Origin: Flavobacterium sp. ALJ2
Lineage (GTDB): Bacteria > Bacteroidota > Bacteroidia > Flavobacteriales > Flavobacteriaceae
Assembly (NCBI RefSeq): GCF_015594725.1
Contig: NZ_JADNRC010000006.1
Location: forward strand, 62,001-126,000
Direction of reading: 5' to 3'
Length of the DNA stretch: 64,000 bases
The translations under genes were made by a program, and so were the position numbers. Numbering within the stretch: the first letter of the stretch is position 1; every line of letters starts with the position of its first letter. This document shows, piece after piece, positions 53,886-62,927 of the stretch. The notes under the pieces are model-generated. The model saw only the letters and a list, made by a program, of their open reading frames with translations. It did not search any database and had not been told where the DNA came from.

Positions 53886-56800
53886 TTAAAAAGTTATATT
53901 ACATCCTAATGTTAATGATTTAGGAATAGGCTGAGCGTAGATATTTCCATAAGTTTCGGGATCAAAATATCCTTTGTAATCAGAGCTAATTACAAATAAG
54001 TTTCTTCCTTCAATACTGAATCTGAGACTATCAAAAAACATTTTTTCTACTGCTTTTTTAGGCAAAGTATATCCAAAACGTAAACTACTTAATCTCATAT
54101 AACTCATTTCATGTACCCAAGTGTCTAAGTATTTATTAGTATTTATTGAGTTTCCTCCAGCATACCATTTGTAAGCCATCCAAGAGTCTCCAGCGCCAGA
54201 ATCATTGCCTACAATTCCTGGTAAGTTTGATCCTGTGTTATTAGGTGACCAAGCATTTAGAATATCAGTAGTAAAGTTTTGTCCACGATCTACCATTGCA
54301 CCATTGTACGGAGGTGTTTCAACAACTGTTTGTTTAATATTAAAAGTGGTAGCAACTGTAATATCAAAATCATGAATTTTGAAAGTATTAGTAAAACCAC
54401 CCGTAAACTTAGGATCTAAATCTCCAGCATAAGTAAATAAATCTCTTATTCCTTTAGTATCAAGTTTAGACTGTGTGAATTCTCCAGGTATAACTTCAGC
54501 TAAAGCATCGTATAATTGAAAGAAAGTTTGGGTATTAACAGTTTCACCATTTTTATTTACAAACAACGGGTATCCATTTTCATCAACTCCATTTGTTTTT
54601 AAAGCAAATACCGATCTTACAGGGTATCCTTCTAGTGATGGAGTAAGTTCATTTTCTCTTATTTGCACACGATCAACATGACTCTTATTGTGTGAGAAAT
54701 TAATATTAGTAGTCCATTTAAAATTTGGATGATCAATATTTTTCGTAGCCAATGCAATTTCAAATCCTTTATTAGATACTTGTGCCCAATTTAAGGTAGT
54801 GAACTCAAATCCGTTTTCTACTGGAAGTGATTGAATACCAATTAAATCACTACTTTTTCTTCCATATACATCAGTAACAATACTAATACGGTTGTTAAAT
54901 AACCCTAGATCCATACCTAGGTTGGTGTTTTCTGTTTTCTCCCATCTTAACTTATCATTTGGAGGTGTTGTTATCGTAATACCCGGTTCAGTTTGTCCTG
55001 GTAAAAGAGTTATATTGCCATATTCTCCTACAACAAATGGCGATGTTCCTTTGTCTATATTTCCTTGCAGTCCATAAGAAGCGCGTAATCTTAAGTTAGA
55101 CACTATTTCATTGCCTTTTAAGAAATCTTCTTCAGATACTAACCAAGAACCAGAAGCTGCCCAAAGTGGTAAGTATTTGTATTTTGGATCTACACCAAAT
55201 AAATCAGAACCATCATAACGAATACTACCAAAAAAGGTATATTTTCTGTCGTAAGTATAAGATGCTGTTGCAAAAAATGATGCAAATGCATTTTCATTCT
55301 TAGATTTTTTATAGGCTCTATAAGTAGATTGATTTGCAAGATCCTCGTTAGGAAAAATTACTTGGATTGAAGTTAACGTTTTTGGATCGTATCCAAATGC
55401 TTTGGTTGCAATACTAGTATTGTAATTTCTTCTCAATTCACTTCCTGCCATAACTTCCAACTCATGTTTTTGATTGATTACAGTTGAATAATTCAACATC
55501 GTTTTCCAGTTGTATTGGAAAAAATCGGTATTGTTATTTTGAATTATTCCGCCTTCTGGAAGAAAATAACTAGGTTTTCCATTATTAAATCTACGAGATT
55601 TTTCTCTTTCTTTTCTTGTAAAATAAGTGTCTTTACCAGCAAATTTTTCACTAGATGTGTTGTCAAATTGTAAACCAATTTGGGTACTTGCTTTTAGGCC
55701 TTTTGTAATTCTGTAATCGATATCAAGAATAGCTTTAATGGCTCTGTTTTTTAATTCGTAAGAGGAGTTCTCTCTTTCTTCAATAAAATTAAAAGGGATG
55801 TAACGGTCAGAATAGCCACTAATATCTTTATCGTAGTTATAGCTTCCATCAGCATTATATGGTGTTAAATACGGGTTTACGGCTCTTGAATAATTCGCTG
55901 GATTTGTAAATCCATCGGTATCTGTAATGTATGATTTTGTTTTGCTTTCAGAACCAAATAATCCAATACCAATATTTAATTTGTCAGTAACTTCAAAATT
56001 ATTTTTTAAAGTAACGTTATATCTATCGTAACCAGTTCCTATTGTAGCACCTTCTTCATTATACGCTCCTAAAGAGAAATAATAGTCAGATTTTTCGCCA
56101 CCACCAGAAAAACTCAAACCATATTGCTTATTTATAGCTGTTTGATATAATAAATTCCCCCAGTTTGTATTATTATTTCTTAATGCATTGATAGAATTCT
56201 GTGTGTCTGATGACAATGCCGAAAAGCCTCCCGTTCTATACGCCCCTAATTCATTAGACTGATTTAAGATACGAGAAACTTCTCCGCCACCGTCTCTATA
56301 TGTTAAGTCAGATCGACTTGCTAATCCTAATTCTAGATCTACTTTTTGAGAAGCATTTAAAAGATTTAATTTTGAAAAATCAGGTTTTTGAGTGACAAAA
56401 GTATTAGCAGTAAAGTTTACTTTCATGCTTCCTTTTTTTCCTTTTTTGGTAGTAACAACAATTACTCCATTTGCAGCTCTAGCTCCATAAATTGCAGTAG
56501 CAGCGGCGTCTTTTAAGATGGTAATATCTTTAATATCGTCAGGGTTTAAACCTGCAATAGAAAAATTGTTTAATTCATCGATATTGTCTTTGTCAAAGTT
56601 CTTAGGAACATCATTGCTCTCTAATGGTAAACCATCTAATACCCATAATGGATCTTGTGAGCCTGAAAGTGATGCAGTACCACGAACTCTAATTTTTGCA
56701 ATAGCACCTGGAGCTCCCGTTGCTTGAGTAACGGCAACACCTGCAGCTTGACCAATTAACAATTGATCTAAACTCGCAACACCGGCTTGTTGAATGTCAG

Positions 56801-57224
56801 CCATATTAACTTTGGCTACAGCCGAAGTCAATTTTCTCTTTTCAATTTTTTGGTAACCTGTTACAACAACTTCTTTAAGTTCGCTAAGGTCTGCTTTTAA
56901 AGAAATATTATAGCTGTTTTGAGATGTAATGTTGATAGTGTACGATTGGTAACCCATGTAAGTTACACGTATACTAGTAGTACTCTTGTTTATTTTCAAT
57001 TCAAAATTACCATCAAAATCAGTAACAGTTCCAATACTTGCACTTTCGATAACACCTTTTTGATTTGTACTATTAGATACTGAGCTATTCTCAACATAAA
57101 CAGTTGCACCTGGTATAGGCAATTTGTCTTGGTAATCAATTACTTTTCCTGTAATCGTTCGAGTTTCTTGAGCATAGCCAACAACTGTCAGGAATAAACT
57201 CAAGATGTAAATTAATTTTTTCAT
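53886..57224 (-). CDS. SusC/RagA-family TonB-dependent importer (pair 2)
   Basis: 1112 residues. A signal peptide ends VVGYAQ; the carboxypeptidase-like domain (TITGKVIDYQDKLPIPGATV) has an extra inserted Ser/Asn/Val-rich stretch (ENSSVSNSTNQKGVIESAS). A SusC plug with KKVVVTG-type motif (VVVTGYQKIEKRKLTSAVAK), DITILKDAAATAIYGARAAN and a C-terminal barrel ending LGCNITF follow. The gene begins 25 bp after the metalloprotease stop and is followed by susD, forming one transcription unit. Confidence 0.95.
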   Translation of the reverse strand: MKKLIYILSLFLTVVGYAQETRTITGKVIDYQDKLPIPGATVYVENSSVSNSTNQKGVIESASIGTVTDFDGNFELKINKSTTSIRVTYMGYQSYTINITSQNSYNISLKADLSELKEVVVTGYQKIEKRKLTSAVAKVNMADIQQAGVASLDQLLIGQAAGVAVTQATGAPGAIAKIRVRGTASLSGSQDPLWVLDGLPLESNDVPKNFDKDNIDELNNFSIAGLNPDDIKDITILKDAAATAIYGARAANGVIVVTTKKGKKGSMKVNFTANTFVTQKPDFSKLNLLNASQKVDLELGLASRSDLTYRDGGGEVSRILNQSNELGAYRTGGFSALSSDTQNSINALRNNNTNWGNLLYQTAINKQYGLSFSGGGEKSDYYFSLGAYNEEGATIGTGYDRYNVTLKNNFEVTDKLNIGIGLFGSESKTKSYITDTDGFTNPANYSRAVNPYLTPYNADGSYNYDKDISGYSDRYIPFNFIEERENSSYELKNRAIKAILDIDYRITKGLKASTQIGLQFDNTSSEKFAGKDTYFTRKEREKSRRFNNGKPSYFLPEGGIIQNNNTDFFQYNWKTMLNYSTVINQKHELEVMAGSELRRNYNTSIATKAFGYDPKTLTSIQVIFPNEDLANQSTYRAYKKSKNENAFASFFATASYTYDRKYTFFGSIRYDGSDLFGVDPKYKYLPLWAASGSWLVSEEDFLKGNEIVSNLRLRASYGLQGNIDKGTSPFVVGEYGNITLLPGQTEPGITITTPPNDKLRWEKTENTNLGMDLGLFNNRISIVTDVYGRKSSDLIGIQSLPVENGFEFTTLNWAQVSNKGFEIALATKNIDHPNFKWTTNINFSHNKSHVDRVQIRENELTPSLEGYPVRSVFALKTNGVDENGYPLFVNKNGETVNTQTFFQLYDALAEVIPGEFTQSKLDTKGIRDLFTYAGDLDPKFTGGFTNTFKIHDFDITVATTFNIKQTVVETPPYNGAMVDRGQNFTTDILNAWSPNNTGSNLPGIVGNDSGAGDSWMAYKWYAGGNSINTNKYLDTWVHEMSYMRLSSLRFGYTLPKKAVEKMFFDSLRFSIEGRNLFVISSDYKGYFDPETYGNIYAQPIPKSLTLGCNITF

Positions 57225-57249
57225 TTTTGGTTTAATTAGGGTAAAAGGA

Positions 57250-59844
57250 TTATAATGTGGTATTTAAAGCTCTTTCTATTCGTTGAATCAAATCAAAATA
57301 ATGGTTTTGTGTTTCTTGATTTCCAATATTTTTCTTAGTTCTTAATAATTGTAATACTTGTTTTAATTCACCTTTTTTATCAGATGTAACTTCTGAAACT
57401 CTTTTAAGAGAGGATTGATTGATATTACGTGCCATTCTTGATTCCTCTAGTTGATTACATAAATGAGGAATATTTAGATTATCGTGTATTTCAATAATTT
57501 TTTTGCCATCTGTTTTTTCAAAAAGTTTGTTTGTAGAAACGATAAGTACATCGATGTAATTTTTTTGTGTCATACGCTCCATAATTGTTAATGACTTATT
57601 TTGAATTGTAGAAGCAAAAATATTTTGACGCATTGTTTTAAATAATTGTGTTACTGTAAACACATTTTCTTTAGTTCCATTACGTTGGTATAATTCATTT
57701 TCGGTCATTCGTAGTAAACGATCATCACTAAGCATACTATATAAAGTACTGTATTGTAATTCTCTCGCTAGGGTATAAGGCGTATATTCATAAGGCCCAA
57801 CTGGAGAATCTTTTAATGCATTCGTTTTATCTAGTATCGGGTTAAAAAACAACCATTCTGGAATAGTAATACTATTTTTTAATAAATAAGCTAAAGCCCT
57901 TTTCTGGATTGCGGCAGGAACAGCTACATAACTTGCTTTGTTATCACCATGAACTGTTGTGTTAAGATATATACCTCCAAGGTTGCTTAATACGTGTCTG
58001 TTATAAAGTTGCCATTGACCAATAGTACCAATGTAAAGTTTACCAGTCTCATAATACGATTCGTCTTTATCATAAGTCCATTCAAGGATATTATTTACAA
58101 CACGTTTTAAGTTTTTAAGACCATATTCACTTGCTTTCATGGCGTCATTTCCTAAATCTTCAGATTGAGAACGTGGGTCAATTATTTCACCTTGTTGCTC
58201 TCCATAAAAATAAATTGGATCATCTTGATGTTTTGAAATTAAGTTCTTTAAAGCCGTATGCTCTTCTTTTTCGTCACCATACCATCTGTATCCCCATTCG
58301 ATTGCATATTTGTCATATTCGCCAATTTTTGGAGTAATAGCTTCTACATGATCTTCTGGTTGTGCGATATAATTGTAACGAGCATAATCCATAATTGATG
58401 GAGCAGTTCCACCCATTTTTGCTGTAAAATCTTTAGAACGCAATGATTCAACATCATAAGCAAATGAAGAACCCATATTGTGTTTTAAACCAAAAGTATG
58501 TCCTACTTCATGAGAAGAAACAAATCTGATAGCTTCACCCATATGTTCGTCGCTAAATTTATTTCCTCTTGCTTTAGGATCAATTACACCAGTTTGAATA
58601 CGCATCCAACTGTGTAAAGATGTCATAACGTTATGCCACCATATAATATCTGATTCGATTATTTCACCACTTCTAGGGTCGACAACTGCAGGTCCCATAG
58701 CATTCGATTTTGGAGAAGCTACATAAGTAATTACAGAGTAACGTACATCATCAATGTCAAAGTCAGTATCTTCTTCAGTAGGCTCTTTTGTAATAACAGC
58801 ATTTTTAAATCCAGCTTTTTCAAAAGCTACTTGCCAGTCACGAACTCCTTCTATAATATAAGAACGCCATTGTTTAGGTGTAGATGGATCAATATAATAA
58901 ACGATAGGTTTTTTTGGTTCAACCAATTCTCCTCTACGATATTTTTCGATATCTTCTTTTTTAGGTTCTAATCTCCAACGAGTGATTAATTCTTTTTCGC
59001 GCATGGCATGTTGCTCATCGCTAAAATACCAATGCTTTTCAGTAAAATAACCAACACGTCTATCTGAGAAACGTGGTTGCATAGGAACCTTGTCTAATAA
59101 AATTATATTGCTTGTAACTCCAAGTGTAACGGATAGGGCAGGGCCACCTTCACTCACAGATGTTGTAAGCTGAGATTTAACTACAATATTTTTAGGAAAA
59201 GATTTTGCAAATTCTATATAAGATAGCTCTGATTTTACAGAACCCCCAAAACCAATGTTGCTTAAAACATCATTGAAGCTTTTTTGTTTTCCGTCAAAAA
59301 CTTTATTCGCCTTTATTACAACCGAAGTTGAATCATTATTTTTTGTCTCTATGTCAAAAACCTCTATAATAGATTCAGAAAAATTATTGTTAACAGATGT
59401 TGTTATTGCATCTTCTTTTGGAGAAGAAACACTAGGAATCGATGATTTTACCCATACTTTTTTGGCAACTAAATCTTTATGAAAAGTGATAATTTTATTC
59501 TCATAATTCATCCCTTTGTTTAGTCCAGCCTCATTAACTTGCATTGGGACATTCGAAATTTTATTTACCACAAGAAATTCTCTTTGAAAAAGAGAATCAT
59601 TTATTTCAAGATAAAGATCTGTTTTAACTTGTATTATATTAAATAATCCTTTTTTAAGAGTACCATCTTTTATAAGATCATTATATTTTTTTCCTTTTTT
59701 GTTGCTTGTAGAATCCTTAACTTGTTCTGTTTTATCTTTTTTGCTTTTTTTATCTTTTTTCTGCGCAATAATTGTACTACTACTAATCAATAATAGGAGT
59801 ATTAATGTGTTTTTTAAATTTCTCAATAATGCCTTTTCCCTCAT
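57250..59844 (-). CDS. Exported zinc metalloprotease (DUF5117/zincin family)
   Basis: 864 residues with a signal peptide (NTLILLLLISSSTIIAQ) and a long basic linker (KKDKKSKKDKTEQVK). The zinc motif HEVGHTFGLKHN (about residue 443) is HExxHxxGxxH with the metzincin Met-turn SIMDYARYN downstream. The N-terminal part matches the DUF5118/DUF5117 layout of large Bacteroidota metalloproteases. It should cleave proteins in the periplasm or at the surface. The 25-bp gap to susC and the shared direction suggest that it feeds peptides to the importer. Confidence 0.92.
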   Translation of the reverse strand: MREKALLRNLKNTLILLLLISSSTIIAQKKDKKSKKDKTEQVKDSTSNKKGKKYNDLIKDGTLKKGLFNIIQVKTDLYLEINDSLFQREFLVVNKISNVPMQVNEAGLNKGMNYENKIITFHKDLVAKKVWVKSSIPSVSSPKEDAITTSVNNNFSESIIEVFDIETKNNDSTSVVIKANKVFDGKQKSFNDVLSNIGFGGSVKSELSYIEFAKSFPKNIVVKSQLTTSVSEGGPALSVTLGVTSNIILLDKVPMQPRFSDRRVGYFTEKHWYFSDEQHAMREKELITRWRLEPKKEDIEKYRRGELVEPKKPIVYYIDPSTPKQWRSYIIEGVRDWQVAFEKAGFKNAVITKEPTEEDTDFDIDDVRYSVITYVASPKSNAMGPAVVDPRSGEIIESDIIWWHNVMTSLHSWMRIQTGVIDPKARGNKFSDEHMGEAIRFVSSHEVGHTFGLKHNMGSSFAYDVESLRSKDFTAKMGGTAPSIMDYARYNYIAQPEDHVEAITPKIGEYDKYAIEWGYRWYGDEKEEHTALKNLISKHQDDPIYFYGEQQGEIIDPRSQSEDLGNDAMKASEYGLKNLKRVVNNILEWTYDKDESYYETGKLYIGTIGQWQLYNRHVLSNLGGIYLNTTVHGDNKASYVAVPAAIQKRALAYLLKNSITIPEWLFFNPILDKTNALKDSPVGPYEYTPYTLARELQYSTLYSMLSDDRLLRMTENELYQRNGTKENVFTVTQLFKTMRQNIFASTIQNKSLTIMERMTQKNYIDVLIVSTNKLFEKTDGKKIIEIHDNLNIPHLCNQLEESRMARNINQSSLKRVSEVTSDKKGELKQVLQLLRTKKNIGNQETQNHYFDLIQRIERALNTTL

Positions 59845-59949
59845 TTGAAGTTAAGTTTAGGTTAATTTTTCGCCTAAAATATTGTATCTGTTACGTTAAA
59901 AAAAACAAAAAAGGAGTGAGTGGCTTTTTTTTGGGAGTGAATGCTTTTT

Positions 59950-61512
59950 TTATTCAATTAAGGGTAAAATACAGACAAAAAATTCATCAGTTTTAAAAGC
60001 TTCAAAATCAGCTTTTGAATAGTAGTTATAAATACTCTTTAAGTACTTATGACCAAATTTAGATTCTATTCCTAAGTTTTGCTTTTCGTTTAGGTTATTG
60101 GTAATAACTACCTTGTTTTCTTGAATTATAATTGTAATTTTTAACGGATTCTCATCAGATGCTATATTGTGTTTTATAGCATTTTCTATGACAATTTGAA
60201 AGGCTAAATAAGGAACTTTCTTAGATAAAACACTATTATCTTCGATTGTAATCGCAAAATCAAATTCCTCTTTAAATCTGGTTTGTTGCAAAAAAATGTA
60301 TTTTTCAATAAAAAGGAGCTCCTCTTTAAGAGTAACAATGTTTTGCTCAGGAGGATTGATTAAATAGCGATAAATTTTAGAAAGATTTAAAGTAAACTTG
60401 CGAGCTACACCAGTGTTACTTTCAATTAACATATAAAGAGAATTCAAAGAATTGAATAAAAAATGAGGATTTATTTGTTCTTTTAATTGATGCAATTGAA
60501 TCAGTGCTTTTTCTTTATTTACCTTTTCGTTTTCTAATAACAATCTGTTCTTTTCTAATGAAAGAGCTTCCTTTTCCTGAAAGTTTTTGCGTGTAAAAAG
60601 CGTAAAGAGATAAAAGAATATAATTAAAATTGCTGTTGTTACTAGGTAAATTAATGATGCATACTTTTTGATGTCATCTACATCTTCATTTGAAATGTTT
60701 TCTGGAAAATTGACAGAAACATACCAATTAGTACCTTCTACTTTTAACCGTTTTGTGTACCTAACAATGTCTAATTTTAAATATTCCGAAAGAGCTATTC
60801 TTTTGGTAAAATCTTTCTTGGGAGCAAATATAGTATCTGATGGAATAATATCTGTTACCTTAAAGATATTTTGATTTATAAGTATAATTTCGGGATGGTA
60901 AAGTATAGTTCCATCTTGATCAAATACAAAAGCATAATTTTCTGCCCATTGATCTACAGTTGAAAAATAGAATCGTAATGATTTCAAATCGATATCATAA
61001 CCATAGCGTACTACTGTACCGTTTACTGTATGAGACTTAAAATAAATGCGCCAGAAGATACTTTTGCCATCTTTAACAATGAAATTAAGTTTGTTTTTAT
61101 TGCCATTTTTGGTAATTAAATCATTTATATCAGCTGTTAAATTAGAGGTGTTAGTAGGTGTTTTAAATTCAATTTTGCCATTATTTATCTGGAACCAATT
61201 GTTTTTAACAAGGTTTTGAGTTGCATGTATAGTGCTTAAAACTTTTAAATTATTAGATAGATTATGAGGAGTACTAATCTTAATAATTTGCTTAATTTCT
61301 TTTTCAATTTCAAGAAATCGAGAAAACTCCTGTGCTAGAACTTCTTGCTTTTTAATAGAGCTACGTAGTTCATTAGTAGAATTAGATTTCTCAGATATTT
61401 GCGTAATATAATTGCTTAATATGTAAATAGAAAACAAAGTAAGAACAACAAAAATAATTCCTAAAACAAAAAAATTACGCCTAGTAAGGCTATTTCTTAA
61501 AGTAAATTTCAA
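59950..61512 (-). CDS. LytS-type sensor histidine kinase
   Basis: 520 residues. Membrane helices at about 13-34 and 285-310 flank a roughly 250-residue periplasmic sensor domain of Cache-like length; the cytoplasmic part carries the LytS/YehU-type His box EQINPHFLFNSLNSLYM (His about 349) and the ATPase N-box VIENAIKHNI. It lies 105 bp upstream of the metalloprotease gene in the same direction. Its cognate LytTR regulator is probably the one at 51739-52497. The signal sensed is unknown. Confidence 0.92.
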   Translation of the reverse strand: MKFTLRNSLTRRNFFVLGIIFVVLTLFSIYILSNYITQISEKSNSTNELRSSIKKQEVLAQEFSRFLEIEKEIKQIIKISTPHNLSNNLKVLSTIHATQNLVKNNWFQINNGKIEFKTPTNTSNLTADINDLITKNGNKNKLNFIVKDGKSIFWRIYFKSHTVNGTVVRYGYDIDLKSLRFYFSTVDQWAENYAFVFDQDGTILYHPEIILINQNIFKVTDIIPSDTIFAPKKDFTKRIALSEYLKLDIVRYTKRLKVEGTNWYVSVNFPENISNEDVDDIKKYASLIYLVTTAILIIFFYLFTLFTRKNFQEKEALSLEKNRLLLENEKVNKEKALIQLHQLKEQINPHFLFNSLNSLYMLIESNTGVARKFTLNLSKIYRYLINPPEQNIVTLKEELLFIEKYIFLQQTRFKEEFDFAITIEDNSVLSKKVPYLAFQIVIENAIKHNIASDENPLKITIIIQENKVVITNNLNEKQNLGIESKFGHKYLKSIYNYYSKADFEAFKTDEFFVCILPLIE

Positions 61513-61660
61513 TGGTATCTCTTAAAAATTAAGGAATATTAAAATTCCTTATTGTAATGTGGTATTATTATTATTATAATTATTTTGTGCAAAGATAGTT
61601 TTTTTATTTACCATCTCTTTTAAGTTTAATAAAATGTATCTATCAATGTATCAGTCAAAC

Positions 61661-62218
61661 TTATGCTTTTATCTGAAGATGTTCTAATGTTTTTCCAACT
61701 AGTGTTTTATTTCCAACAGGGTTGAATCCTAATTTTAAATATAATTTTTTAGCATTTGGATTTCCATCTTCTACAAGCAAACCTAATGTTTTTTGTTTTT
61801 TGGTTACATATTCGTCTATCAAAAACTGTAGTAGTTTTGAACCTATACCTTTTCCTTGGCATTTAGGATTGACTCCTAATGTATCAATATAAAACTCTCC
61901 TTTTTGTGTTTCGTCTTCGGGATTAAAATTTTTATTAAAATGTGTTCTAACATATTGTGCTATGGGTTCTCTCAAGAGGTGCAATTTTGCCCCATCATAT
62001 ATATTTACTGCTGCAATAATTTCATTATCATCTTCTACAACAAAACAATTTTTATAAGAATATTGATTATTTTCTTTTTCTATAAAGTGTAGTAAAAAAT
62101 CTCTAGCTTTAGTGTAGTTATGCTCTCCAATAAACTTATACACTATGTCTTCCATTGCCAATAGTAAATATGTTGCAATATCGTTCGAGTCTTTTATTGT
62201 TGCTTTTCTTATTATCAT
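61661..62218 (-). CDS. GNAT acetyltransferase
   Basis: I prefer the ATG at 62218 (MIIRKATIKDSNDIATYLLL), giving 185 residues; an in-frame ATG at 62242 adds eight basic residues. The acetyl-CoA loop VNPKCQGKGIGSKLLQFLID and LGLLVEDGNPNAKKLYLKLG are GNAT signatures. The central IGEHNYTKARDFLLHFI region is unlike common families, so the substrate is open. Confidence 0.9.
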   Translation of the reverse strand: MIIRKATIKDSNDIATYLLLAMEDIVYKFIGEHNYTKARDFLLHFIEKENNQYSYKNCFVVEDDNEIIAAVNIYDGAKLHLLREPIAQYVRTHFNKNFNPEDETQKGEFYIDTLGVNPKCQGKGIGSKLLQFLIDEYVTKKQKTLGLLVEDGNPNAKKLYLKLGFNPVGNKTLVGKTLEHLQIKA

Positions 62219-62242
62219 TACCAGTTCTTTTCGTTTTGACAA

Positions 62243-62927
62243 AATTACCTTAAACTACTATATATACCAAAATCAGGCTTGTATATTAAGTTTTATTTGG
62301 GATTTTTCATTTAAATTGCCTTGATTCGCAATCATGAAATAAAATTATCGGGCAACAATTATCAATTTAACCTTTGATGTACTTATTGTTATTCTGTTAA
62401 ATAATTTCTATAAAGTGCTATATTTAAGATAACTTATGGTTTTTAAATAAAAATTTTTACAAAATTTGTAGGGATAGTTTTTTTTATTTTAAATTGCTGT
62501 CCTATTCTTGTTTTTATAGAATAAAAAACGGCTACTTGTAGAATAAGTTCTAGAGTATGATTACCTAATGTTCTACATAATGATACGTTTTTGCAATTTA
62601 TTTTTGTATAAATTTATTTCTAATAAATAATAATTAAAATATGTAAACTGTATGAACCTTTTTATTTTTTTATTTTTTTAAAAGACCTTCCCCAAATCTC
62701 TTTTAAATAGTTGTTCTGATTTTAGTTTAGTATTAATTTTTGCACAAAAATAAGGCTCTCAATTCTGCTTGTTTTATTTTTAATTGTAGGTCATAATTTA
62801 ATATTTTAAAAAAGGAATATCTATTTCAAATTGTAGTACATAGTACTACATCAAATACCTATATTAGAAACAGTTATTATGAGTTGTAATTTTTTAAACT
62901 CATTTTTTATCTTAAAATATATATATT
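62243..62927. other. Intergenic region upstream of the sensor kinase
   Basis: 685 bp without a supported gene. It contains a 19-bp palindrome at 62832-62850. The rest is AT-rich, with no RNA gene or repeat that I can identify. Confidence 0.5.
62832..62850. promoter_or_regulatory. 19-bp palindrome upstream of the sensor kinase gene
   Basis: TGTAGTAC-ATA-GTACTACA: 8-bp perfect arms around a 3-bp centre, 78 bp before the TTG start of the kinase; it looks like a dimer-binding operator. Confidence 0.5.

Noticed and set aside
54892..55077. Plus-strand ORF inside susC (pair 2)
   Set aside because: Antisense shadow of the SusC gene without its own signals.
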